The notes: a model not told the origin generated them from the sequence alone. A stretch of DNA of 7,520 nt from Candidatus Zymogenus sp. (GCA_030613285.1 JAUWME010000097.1:1-7520), one strand, 5' to 3'. Counted from the first letter of the stretch, positions 1 through 5,612 are shown. Numbers and translations are program-made.

Positions 1-806
1 TTGCAATAAAATCTCTAAGTAACTTTGCAAATGAAGATCTTAACAGTATATACCTTATATATGTTATAATTGCCTACATATCTGTTTATGTCCGGATCTT
101 GGTTTTTATCTTTTTTCTTACAAAGGCAAAAAATGGGTATCTTATCTCAAAATTGCTATGGATCGGCAACATTGTATTTTTAACTGGACTGTTACTTTAT
201 AGTTCAATTCATTTTCTGAAATCTATGCCCTTTAACTGGAGCGCAATCGTAGGTTATAATACCACAATTGTTTCTGCCTTGTTGATTATATCACTAATAT
301 ATTGTACAAAAACTATAAATTCCGAAGAAGTACCTGATAGAGTTTATAAAGGTGTTTTATACAAAATCGTTGGAGTGTTTTTCTTAATTGTAAGTATTAT
401 AGATTTAAAATATTTCTTTTCTTTCTTTAACACTAGTTTTTTCTTATTCGCTAGATCTCAAAATTCTATAACCAATGTAGTATTAAGTTTGTCTCCAAAA
501 ATGCTTTTTGCAGTATTGTATATTTTTATAATATACTTACTTATAAATAAAAAAACATGGGGATATATTCTATCTATTATTTTTCTAACCTACAATTCTC
601 TTTTGTTTCTTTCTATAATCGAAGATTCAAGAAAAAGCTTATTTACAATCCCAAATGCTGTCTCAGCTCTTTTATCTGTGAAAATGTATCAGTACTATTT
701 GTTTAGAATCCCCACTTTTTTTATTGCATTTGTATTACTTATCCTTTTTTCAAGAAAACTGAAAGAAAACAAAAATGATAAAAAACAGGAAATTCTGCAA
801 ACATAG
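1..806 (+). CDS. Polytopic membrane protein of unknown function, 5' end outside window
   Basis: The reading frame that ends with TAG at 804-806 is open all the way to the left edge (first full codon at position 3). The TTG at 99 is therefore probably not the true start, and the gene is cut by the window. About 267 codons are visible. I count roughly seven hydrophobic segments, centred near nt 45-120, 155-220, 240-305, 345-430, 490-545, 555-615 and 695-755. The protein ends in a charged, Lys/Asn/Glu-rich tail, probably cytoplasmic. I recognise no family motif and no catalytic residues, so the function is unassigned; the protein should lie in the cytoplasmic membrane. The DNA is much more AT-rich than the permease gene beyond it (16 G+C of 60 at 301-360 against 30 of 60 at 1501-1560), which fits a separate origin. 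A small ORF follows 15 bases after the stop and is probably co-transcribed. Confidence 0.75.
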   Translation, partial: AIKSLSNFANEDLNSIYLIYVIIAYISVYVRILVFIFFLTKAKNGYLISKLLWIGNIVFLTGLLLYSSIHFLKSMPFNWSAIVGYNTTIVSALLIISLIYCTKTINSEEVPDRVYKGVLYKIVGVFFLIVSIIDLKYFFSFFNTSFFLFARSQNSITNVVLSLSPKMLFAVLYIFIIYLLINKKTWGYILSIIFLTYNSLLFLSIIEDSRKSLFTIPNAVSALLSVKMYQYYLFRIPTFFIAFVLLILFSRKLKENKNDKKQEILQT

Positions 807-821
807 TTGGAGAAATTTAAA

Positions 822-911
822 ATGAAATTCAAGAATATTATTAAAAGACTAACGATACTATCTTTAATAGTCTTTGCACTAATGTTAATAATATCAGCAA
901 TTATAGTGTAG
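822..911 (+). CDS. Small single-span membrane peptide (29 aa), candidate
   Basis: ATG at 822 is preceded by GGAG at 809-812 with a 9-nt spacer, a well-placed Shine-Dalgarno sequence. The frame runs 29 codons to TAG at 909-911. The product starts with a basic segment (MKFKNIIKRL) and then has about 17 consecutive mostly Leu/Ile/Val/Ala residues, ending in IIV. This gives a single membrane span with a positively charged N-terminus, or a signal-peptide-like segment with nothing after it. It starts 15 nt after the stop of the larger membrane-protein gene and ends just before a terminator-like hairpin, so it would be the last cistron of that transcript. It could be a small accessory subunit, a type I toxin-like peptide, or the remnant of a longer exported protein. 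No homolog is recognised. The ribosome-binding site and position argue for translation; conservation is unknown. Confidence 0.5.
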   Translation: MKFKNIIKRLTILSLIVFALMLIISAIIV

Positions 912-939
912 AGATTTAAATGCCGATGTTTATGCTAAT

Positions 940-964
940 AAGGGGGGCTGTTGCCCCCCCCCTT
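940..964. terminator. GC-rich hairpin between convergent genes, probable bidirectional terminator
   Basis: GGGGGGC (942-948) pairs with GCCCCCC (953-959) across a TGTT loop, a 7-bp all-GC stem. It lies 31 nt after the stop of the small + strand ORF and 41 nt after the stop of the - strand permease. Read on the - strand it is followed by TTATT. On the + strand it is followed by three further Cs and a weak T-rich run, TTGTTGCTT. It therefore looks like a shared terminator with modest U-tracts. The C tract is nine bases long (954-962), so alternative registers of the stem are possible. Confidence 0.65.
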
Positions 965-999
965 GTTGCTTGTGGTAAATTTGTTTCAGTAAAAGAGCT

Positions 1000-2409
1000 C
1001 TACTCCTCATCAAACCCCGGCATTTTTTTCATCTTCTCTACAAGATCAACGCCCCGCTTTTTGAGCATTGGTACCCTGATAAAATAGTAGATGATAGCAA
1101 GCGCGGTAACTCCAATATACATAAACCCGATGGATTTTGCTTCCACCATAACCAAAGCCACAAAACCAAGTGATGAGATTATTGAAAGGGCTACGATTAT
1201 CCAGAGCAGTACCTTTGGGATCGTAAAGTAAGCGTTTTTGTAATATTCTGGATACTTCTTTGGGAGCATGAGCGCAGATATTGACAACACCGTAGTCATA
1301 AGGAGGATGCCCACGGCAGTTATTGCGCCGTAGAAATCGATATCCCAGTTGAACAGCGTCATGATAATTACCATGGAGAAAAGAACGCCCATAGCGATCA
1401 TTGGGGAGCCGGAACGCTTGTGGATTCTACCGATGATAGAGGGAATGATCTCGTCCCTGGCCTGACTGAAAAGCTCTCTGGGGATGGCGATGGCGCCTCC
1501 ATTAAAGGAGGTCAATCCCGCGGCTAATGCCCCAAAGCTTAGCATCAGAACCCAGAATGGGGACAGGAAAAGCCTTCCTGTGTCCATCAAAGGCGCTTTC
1601 ATCTCTTTGATGGCTTCAAAGCTGTAATCGACTGATGAGATAAAAACTGTTCCGACAATGATGTAGATTATTAATATTGCAATGCCCCCAATGGCAAGGG
1701 AAAGCGGGATGTTTCTCTTTGCGTTCTTAATTTCCTCTCCCATCTCTGTGATGACCTGAAAGCCGAAAAAGGCGGTGTAGCAGAGAATTGCAGCCATGAT
1801 GAGCCCACCGATTCCCTGGGGCAACTCTGTGGAGAACTTCAGTCCAACGTTGATAGTCCCCATAAACCCGTATACCAGAAGGGCAACAATTAAAAGCGCT
1901 ACGAGGATGACCTGAATTAATATTGCGATTCTGAGGCCTAAGAAATAAAGGAAATAGAAGAGGATCGGAAACAACAATGTAAGGGCCATGGTGGGGATGC
2001 TTCCGGGAAGATAAGGGGCGATATATCCCGCCATACCCATGGAGACAAAGGTCAGGGTATTTGCGACGGCAAAGATCACCCACCACGATGTTATCAATCC
2101 CATGAGAGGATGAAGGAGCCTGCTGGCGTAGATGTATCCTGCTCCGGCTCTGGGAAGGGCGCTGGCAATTTGCACTATTGGAATAACGCCAATTACCGAT
2201 ATTGTAAGGGCTATTGTGAATGCCAACCACATGGCGTTTCCCGCATGGGCGCCGACGGCGGAGATAAGGGCGTATATCCCCATCCCGATAACGCCACCGA
2301 CAACCAGGGAAGTTGCCCCGAGAAGTCCCACCTGACGATCGAGCTTTACATCATTTAGTGAATCGCTCTTTGAACCGCTAATTGTCGACGTACTACTTTT
2401 TTTAGCCAT
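1000..2409 (-). CDS. APC-superfamily amino acid permease
   Basis: This is a complete 469-residue integral membrane transporter, of usual length for the APC family. It most likely imports or exchanges an amino acid or related amine across the cytoplasmic membrane by secondary transport. After a hydrophilic 25-residue N-terminus come about 12 hydrophobic segments. Segment 1 carries the glycine-rich GVIGMGIY (39-46), the unwound helix region that contacts substrate in this family. PRAGAGYIYASR (86-97) follows segment 2, and segment 6 leads into EMGEEIKNAKRNIP (222-235). RELFSQARDEIIP (311-323), a form of the family's R-x(5)-ARD-x(2)-P loop, follows segment 8. The tail is short and charged. The ATG start is supported by GAGG at 2418-2421 with an 8-nt spacer. 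The gene is transcribed alone, divergent from the kinase-like gene and convergent with the membrane-protein genes. The sequence does not fix the substrate; I would not go beyond amino acid permease. Confidence 0.93.
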   Translation of the reverse strand: MAKKSSTSTISGSKSDSLNDVKLDRQVGLLGATSLVVGGVIGMGIYALISAVGAHAGNAMWLAFTIALTISVIGVIPIVQIASALPRAGAGYIYASRLLHPLMGLITSWWVIFAVANTLTFVSMGMAGYIAPYLPGSIPTMALTLLFPILFYFLYFLGLRIAILIQVILVALLIVALLVYGFMGTINVGLKFSTELPQGIGGLIMAAILCYTAFFGFQVITEMGEEIKNAKRNIPLSLAIGGIAILIIYIIVGTVFISSVDYSFEAIKEMKAPLMDTGRLFLSPFWVLMLSFGALAAGLTSFNGGAIAIPRELFSQARDEIIPSIIGRIHKRSGSPMIAMGVLFSMVIIMTLFNWDIDFYGAITAVGILLMTTVLSISALMLPKKYPEYYKNAYFTIPKVLLWIIVALSIISSLGFVALVMVEAKSIGFMYIGVTALAIIYYFIRVPMLKKRGVDLVEKMKKMPGFDEE

Positions 2410-2468
2410 AATAAAGACCTCAAAATAGAGTGTAAAAGAAAAGCTGCAACTTTCGATGATTGTATTAC

Positions 2469-2483
2469 ATTTAAGACTTAAAT
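2469..2483. promoter_or_regulatory. Perfect 15-bp palindrome upstream of the permease gene
   Basis: ATTTAAG-A-CTTAAAT is a perfect 7-1-7 inverted repeat located 60-74 bp upstream of the permease start codon, in the divergent intergenic region. The position and symmetry suit a dimeric repressor or activator site controlling the permease. No convincing -35/-10 pair for the permease was identified around it, so the link to a specific promoter is inference. AT-rich DNA makes chance palindromes more likely. Confidence 0.4.
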
Positions 2484-2597
2484 TACAAGTTATTTTTCAC
2501 AAAATATTTCAAATTTGGATCGTGATAATTACTCAGAGATATCTGTTTTGTATAAAATATGAATATTAAAAACGCCCAAAACAACGAATAATCTACC

Positions 2598-2627
2598 TTG
2601 ACATCGCTCACAACCTTCCGTTATTAT
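2598..2627 (+). promoter_or_regulatory. Sigma-70-type promoter for the kinase-like gene
   Basis: A perfect -35 TTGACA (2598-2603) and a -10 TATTAT (2622-2627) are separated by 18 bp. Transcription would begin near 2634, giving a leader of about 50 nt before the ATG at 2684. That leader consists almost entirely of the 12-bp tandem repeat. The -35 box lies in the string CTTGACATCG, which is repeated exactly at the tetR promoter (3789-3798). Confidence 0.6.
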
Positions 2628-2640
2628 AACAAAACCACAG

Positions 2641-2675
2641 TTTTAGTTGGCGTTTTAGTTGGCGTTTTTAGTTGG
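2641..2675 (+). repeat. Three-copy 12-bp tandem repeat in the 5' leader, overlapping the RBS
   Basis: TTTTAGTTGGCG occurs at 2641-2652 and again at 2653-2664. A third, diverging copy, TTTTTAGTTGG, occupies 2665-2675. The third copy supplies the GG of the putative ribosome-binding site TTGGAA (2672-2677), 8 nt before the ATG at 2684. Each unit therefore carries a TTGG that could resemble a ribosome entry site. Gain or loss of a unit would change leader length without touching the coding frame. Confidence 0.8.
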
Positions 2676-2683
2676 AAATTCTC

Positions 2684-3544
2684 ATGCATTCAGACATCAT
2701 CAAGCAGGTTGTGGAGTACTGCAATACAAGACCTGAATATTGTCTCAATGAAATTGATGTTGTGGAGATTTCAGATAATAGCGATGAGAAATGCGTTTTT
2801 GTCAAACCGGATGGGAATAAGCAACCCGCACTATTTACCGTAAATAGTTACCATGGATCAAACAAAAAAAGAGTAATCCCATATTTTAAAATTTTAAATT
2901 GCCACAATAGACACATCATAAGCTACAACATTGGGAAAAGGTTCTGCAACTTGTCAGAAGTTAGGGAAGTTGGTGGAACACTATATTCACGGTGCGCCGG
3001 GAGCTACGACCCAGTTGAGTTGTCGCAGAAAAGGGCTGTCGATTCCAAAATTGCCCTCTGGATCCACGATTGCCTCACCGGAGATTTCGACCACCACGAC
3101 ACACTCAACCGAAGTGTGCTTGCCTTTGGAGTTTCTATCTCCTACGATTTTTGTAAATGCTTTACAAACCCCCATTTCCCAAAAGATTATGCCGAGGAGC
3201 TGGGGCTTTCAAGTTCCACAATCGCTGGCTACTCTGAATTTGTTATAAACCAGCTTACAAAATATGCCAATTTAATTACAAGAGATGGAGGGGCGTTCGT
3301 TTCGGGGATAATTGAGAACTATCCCGAAACAGGAAATGAAAAAGAGCTGTTGAGATATTTCAACTGTTTCAAAAAAAACTTCCCAATCCGTCTCTACTAC
3401 GGTCGTCTTTTTGACTCCTTTGTAGGTCTCCCGTTTGATCGGCACCAAATTGAAGCAATTCTAAATGGAGCCGAAATCGACAACGCTTCCATCTTTGACT
3501 GGGATTGCCTGATTAGTGGGCTTGCAGAACATCAAGGATACTGA
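2684..3544 (+). CDS. Uncharacterised protein with a possible HipA/PI4K-like kinase pattern
   Basis: This is a 286-residue soluble protein with no signal peptide or membrane span. ATG at 2684 is preferred over the in-frame TTG at 2672, because GGA at 2674-2676 sits 7 nt before the ATG and an in-frame TAG (2669-2671) closes the frame just upstream. I do not recognise the family with certainty. Residues 120-160 resemble the catalytic segment of HipA-family and PI3/4-kinase-like proteins: a hydrophobic helix (IALWIHDCLTG, 123-133), then D136-H-H-D-x-x-N142 in place of the usual D-R-x(n)-N, a short strand, and D155-F where the metal-binding Asp would be. The N-terminal half (LFTVN, 50-54) lacks an obvious ATP-binding Lys in the expected VVK-like position, so it may be a divergent or inactive kinase. 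Cysteine is frequent (11 residues). No HipB-type HTH partner is adjacent. A 34-codon ORF follows 3 nt after its stop. Confidence 0.72.
   Translation: MHSDIIKQVVEYCNTRPEYCLNEIDVVEISDNSDEKCVFVKPDGNKQPALFTVNSYHGSNKKRVIPYFKILNCHNRHIISYNIGKRFCNLSEVREVGGTLYSRCAGSYDPVELSQKRAVDSKIALWIHDCLTGDFDHHDTLNRSVLAFGVSISYDFCKCFTNPHFPKDYAEELGLSSSTIAGYSEFVINQLTKYANLITRDGGAFVSGIIENYPETGNEKELLRYFNCFKKNFPIRLYYGRLFDSFVGLPFDRHQIEAILNGAEIDNASIFDWDCLISGLAEHQGY
2830..2848. repeat. Perfect 19-bp palindrome inside the kinase-like gene
   Basis: ACTATTTAC-C-GTAAATAGT is a perfect 9-1-9 inverted repeat spanning codons for ALFTVNS, about 150 bp into the coding sequence. With one-base central spacing it is better suited to a protein-binding site than to a tight RNA hairpin, although an RNA stem with a 3-nt loop could also form. 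It is the longest perfect palindrome I saw in the window. Confidence 0.6.
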
Positions 3545-3547
3545 TAT

Positions 3548-3652
3548 ATGAATGTTGGGGAAGTCGGCAACATCTCGCAAATTGCTACAAAGGCTGCGGG
3601 TTGTGTCATCAGAGATGCTATTGTTTATGATGTGGATTTAGGAAAAAAATGA
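3548..3652 (+). CDS. Small coupled ORF (34 aa) downstream of the kinase-like gene
   Basis: ATG at 3548 begins 3 nt after the TGA of the kinase-like gene. It is preceded by AAGGA at 3534-3538 with a 9-nt spacer, a strong Shine-Dalgarno sequence lying inside the last codons of the upstream gene. The frame ends at TGA 3650-3652 after an A7 run. The product starts MNVGEVGNISQIATKAAG, has a short amphipathic central stretch and ends in a charged tail (DVDLGKK). No domain is recognised. The signal and spacing suggest translational coupling, so it could be a small partner or antitoxin-like peptide for the preceding protein. It could also be the surviving head of a longer decayed gene. Confidence 0.45.
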   Translation: MNVGEVGNISQIATKAAGCVIRDAIVYDVDLGKK

Positions 3653-3688
3653 ATATTTCAAAAATTACCACCGCTTTACTAAATTTTC

Positions 3689-3703
3689 AAACAATTATTG
3701 TTT
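3689..3703. promoter_or_regulatory. Perfect 15-bp palindrome, operator or weak terminator
   Basis: AAACAAT-T-ATTGTTT is a perfect 7-1-7 inverted repeat 37 bp after the stop of the 34-codon ORF. As RNA it could form a 5-bp AAACA/TGTTT stem with a 5-nt loop, followed by TTCATAATATT. That is weak for a rho-independent terminator because the stem has little GC. It may equally be a protein-binding site about 90 bp upstream of the tetR promoter. Confidence 0.35.
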
Positions 3704-3789
3704 CATAATATTGCCTCGGCACTAACCCCGGCATCTTTCTGCTATTGCAATGACATAGTTATATTGTAGCCGCAAACACGACGTTTTTC

Positions 3790-3818
3790 TTGACATCGAT
3801 TAATAAAAGACCTAAAAT
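3790..3818 (+). promoter_or_regulatory. Sigma-70-type promoter of the tetR gene
   Basis: TTGACA (3790-3795), a 17-bp spacer and TAAAAT (3813-3818) make a near-consensus promoter. The expected start is near 3825, giving a leader of about 138 nt before the tetR ATG at 3963. This is long for a simple repressor gene and carries a hairpin and a short ORF. Confidence 0.75.
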
Positions 3819-3831
3819 ATTAAATACAATA

Positions 3832-3846
3832 ACTGACCCAGTCGGT
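3832..3846. promoter_or_regulatory. TetR-type operator, likely autoregulatory site
   Basis: ACTGAC-CCA-GTCGGT is a 6-3-6 inverted repeat in which five of six pairs are complementary (the exception is T3834/G3844). It begins 14 bp after the -10 box, so a bound dimer would block RNA polymerase clearing the promoter. ACTGAC/GTCRGT half-sites of this kind are typical of operators of TetR-family regulators, and the gene it precedes encodes one. Binding by that protein is inference from position and symmetry. Confidence 0.6.
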
Positions 3847-3881
3847 AATGTATTTAATGTGCTAAAAATGGTAGGGTGAAT

Positions 3882-3897
3882 CACTGTGTCAACAGTG
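3882..3897 (+). promoter_or_regulatory. Perfect 6-4-6 hairpin in the tetR leader
   Basis: CACTGT-GTCA-ACAGTG is a perfect inverted repeat with a 4-nt loop, immediately before the ribosome-binding site of the 11-codon leader ORF. In RNA it would give a small stable stem-loop; in DNA it could be a second regulator site. No T-tract follows, so it is not a terminator. Confidence 0.5.
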
Positions 3898-3914
3898 GAA
3901 AGGTGTGTTTACTA

Positions 3915-3950
3915 ATGAATTTTCGTAAACGAATTTTATTGCTAAAATAG
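3915..3950 (+). CDS. Candidate 11-codon leader peptide upstream of tetR
   Basis: ATG at 3915 has AAGGTG at 3900-3905 with a 9-nt spacer, a better ribosome-binding site than the one before tetR itself (GAG at 3952-3954). The peptide is MNFRKRILLLK. It ends in TAG directly followed in frame by TGA (3948-3953), 9 nt before the tetR ATG and in the same frame. Ribosomes finishing here could reinitiate at tetR. A small inverted repeat TTCGT-AA-ACGAA (3922-3933) lies inside it. Translation is unproven. Confidence 0.35.
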   Translation: MNFRKRILLLK

Positions 3951-3962
3951 TGAGATATTCTT

Positions 3963-4691
3963 ATGTCGCCAAGGAAAACACCAGAAAACAGGATACCGGA
4001 CATTCTTAAGGCTGCCTTCGTTGTGTTCAGCAACAAGGGATACACAAAAACAAGAATGGAGGAGATAGCAGCCAAGACTGGTATTTCCAAGGGGACACTA
4101 TATTACTATTTTGTGAGCAAGGCCCACCTATTTTATTACTTACTTCAAAATGGATTATTTGAAGCAGGGGATGATATACCGAACCCTGAAGATTCGTCCG
4201 GGGTAAGCGAATGGGACATCCTCGAAAATATTGAAAAAAGGTTGATGTCAATCGATAAAATGGAGAGAACGAGATTGCTTTTGGAAAATGATAAAAAGGG
4301 AATGGTCGATCTTAAAGGGGAGTTGAAAACTATCATTGATGAAATGTGGGAAATATTTGAGAAAAACAGGATGATGATAATCCTACTTGAACGATCCCAC
4401 ACAGAATTTCCTGATTTAACAGATCTCTTTAAAATCAAAGGGACTGAGATGATGCTAAATTTGTTTGAGGAATACTTAAAGTCGAGGATAGAACTAAAGG
4501 CAATATCAATAACTCCCATCTCGTCAACCATGTTGATTTCAAGGATGTTAATTGAAACTATAAGCTGGTTTGGCTGGAAAGGACACAGGGCTGGAAAGGG
4601 AGAAGTAATCTCCAAAGAAGATTTGGTAGACGGTCTTGTATTCTTTTTTACCCGTGGGTTAAAGGATGAGGGGAAAATTGGCAGTAAATGA
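3963..4691 (+). CDS. TetR/AcrR-family transcriptional regulator
   Basis: This 242-residue protein is a dimeric DNA-binding repressor by family. The N-terminal domain (about 8-55) is a clear TetR three-helix unit: IPDILKAAFVVFSNKGY (11-27), then MEEIAAKTGISKGTLYYYF (32-50), the helix-turn-helix with its GTLYYYF recognition helix, and SKAHLFYYLL (52-61). Residues 65-242 form a divergent, mostly helical ligand-binding and dimerisation region whose ligand cannot be read from sequence. The length is slightly above the family's common 190-220. ATG at 3963 is kept because it gives the usual basic lead-in (MSPRKTPENR). Its ribosome-binding site is weak (GAG, 8-nt spacer), which fits coupling to the leader ORF. 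The promoter and operator upstream suggest autorepression. It is convergent with the V4R-like gene, and the 64-bp gap between them has no strong terminator, only a 5-bp AGCTT/AAGCT stem near 4717-4736. Confidence 0.93.
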   Translation: MSPRKTPENRIPDILKAAFVVFSNKGYTKTRMEEIAAKTGISKGTLYYYFVSKAHLFYYLLQNGLFEAGDDIPNPEDSSGVSEWDILENIEKRLMSIDKMERTRLLLENDKKGMVDLKGELKTIIDEMWEIFEKNRMMIILLERSHTEFPDLTDLFKIKGTEMMLNLFEEYLKSRIELKAISITPISSTMLISRMLIETISWFGWKGHRAGKGEVISKEDLVDGLVFFFTRGLKDEGKIGSK

Positions 4692-4755
4692 TAATTTACA
4701 AACTGGGAATATTGCAAGCTTGGAATGCTAAAAGCTGGTAATAAGATGAATGTGG

Positions 4756-5436
4756 TTATTGTTCTTCTACGGACAGATGTATTTCATTACCATAGCGAAA
4801 TTCGTAGTGAACGACAAAGAGACACTCGTCATCGCCAATCAGGGCGCATTTGATCTCCTCTGCTGTTACGCTTCCAAGATCCGGCCTTATATTTCCCATC
4901 TGATGAATTTTCCCCAATACGTGGGAGCAACCGGGTTTTGAAATTCTCTCGAGTTTTTCTTTATCATTTTTCACGAACTCGCATTCGTTGCAGTATGGCT
5001 TTTTATGAATTAGTATCTCTTTTTTTTCGGGAAAGAACTCTAAAGCCTCATCTGGAAAAAGACCTATGGACTCAATATACGCAGAATAAACTTGATTGAG
5101 TTTCTCATCGAAGGTCACCTCAAGGTCAATTAATCTCCTTAATTTTTCCGAAAGCTCCAGGGTGTAGTTTATATTGAGGATACCGCCCCTGTACATCAAA
5201 GTGCTGTATCCCTTTGTTCCCATTAAATCCCGTATGGACATATAAAGATTTGTCGTATTCTCAATTCCGATCTTCTTCTCTGTGTCATATTCGAGGGAGG
5301 TTACAATAGATGCATCGATTCCTGCGTATTTCAATATGGCATTCTTACCATTGGTTCCGAAGATGTCATCGATTGAATCAATTATGGATTTAAAAGCTAT
5401 ATGAGATAAACCTTGATTTGTTGTCACGATGCTCAT
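4756..5436 (-). CDS. V4R-domain-like small-molecule-binding protein
   Basis: This is a soluble 226-residue protein with no signal peptide. The C-terminal segment EEIKCALIGDDECLFVVHYE (193-212) matches the way V4R (4-vinyl reductase/hydrocarbon-binding) domains usually end, with a Cys, a short loop and C-x-F on the last strand. The middle part (about 60-145) has the helical layout expected, including NLYMSIRDLMGTKGYSTLMYRGG (63-85). C149-x-x-C152 with C170 and H172 could bind a metal. V4R domains are thought to bind small hydrophobic ligands or metals and often act as sensors. ATG at 5436 directly abuts AAAGG (5437-5441), too close for a normal ribosome-binding site. The in-frame GTG at 5427 (codon 4) lies 8 nt from AAGGA and may be the real start. 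The gene follows the acylase gene after 176 bp on the same strand, and probably has its own promoter. The family assignment is moderately sure; the ligand is unknown. Confidence 0.6.
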   Translation of the reverse strand: MSIVTTNQGLSHIAFKSIIDSIDDIFGTNGKNAILKYAGIDASIVTSLEYDTEKKIGIENTTNLYMSIRDLMGTKGYSTLMYRGGILNINYTLELSEKLRRLIDLEVTFDEKLNQVYSAYIESIGLFPDEALEFFPEKKEILIHKKPYCNECEFVKNDKEKLERISKPGCSHVLGKIHQMGNIRPDLGSVTAEEIKCALIGDDECLFVVHYEFRYGNEIHLSVEEQ

Positions 5437-5516
5437 CCTTTATAGTCGTTAGCAATTAACTTTTAATATTAGAGAGGAAGCTGCCCATTATTAAGCGTAA
5501 AAAAGCTATTCGTAAC

Positions 5517-5545
5517 CAAATAGTTGGCGACAGAAAATTTGTCAA
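5517..5545 (-). promoter_or_regulatory. Possible promoter for the V4R-like gene
   Basis: On the - strand TTGACA (5545-5540) is followed after 17 bp by TATTTG (5522-5517). The -35 is perfect and the -10 poor, matching consensus at only three positions. It would give a leader of about 75 nt. An inverted repeat CTATT/AATAG (5506-5510/5519-5523) overlaps the -10 and could be a control site. The rest of the 176-bp gap (5437-5612) shows only a weak AT-rich inverted repeat at about 5571-5594 and no gene. Confidence 0.35.
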
Positions 5546-5612
5546 AAAGGAACTTACTAATATCTTGAAACGTTTAAAAAATGCCTTTAAGACGCGATAT
5601 TGATTTAAACCC

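Larger units (their letters stand above)
3653..3962. other. 310-bp non-coding region before tetR
   Basis: The first part (3653-3789) is AT-rich and holds only the 7-1-7 palindrome at 3689-3703. The second part (3790-3962) is the tetR control region, listed separately: promoter, operator, hairpin and upstream ORF. No RNA gene was recognised. Confidence 0.6.

Noticed and set aside
1727..2230. 167-codon open frame on the - strand
   Set aside because: It is an alternate frame inside the permease gene; the translation is Arg/His/Ser/Pro-rich as expected for an out-of-frame reading.
2456..2569. 37-aa ORF in the divergent intergenic region (ATG 2456, TAA 2567-2569)
   Set aside because: There is no ribosome-binding site, and it runs across the palindrome upstream of the permease. 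Hydrophobic codons are expected in such AT-rich DNA.
2641..2675. Tandem repeat considered as a CRISPR fragment
   Set aside because: Units are 12 bp and directly abutting with no spacers, and no cas gene is present.
2598..2843. 81-codon open frame starting in the -35 box
   Set aside because: The TTG start is part of the predicted promoter, and the frame overlaps the better-supported kinase-like gene.
4145..4717. 190-codon open frame on the - strand
   Set aside because: It is antisense to tetR, with low-complexity Ser/Ile/Phe-rich translation and no recognisable domain.
4717..4736. AGCTT/AAGCT stem between the convergent tetR and V4R-like genes as a terminator
   Set aside because: The stem has only 5 bp with a 10-nt loop and no T-tract on either strand, so it is too weak to call.
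5522..5529. AGTTGGCG upstream of the V4R-like gene, matching the core of the leader repeat at 2641-2664
   Set aside because: A single 8-base match without the T-rich flank is likely chance.
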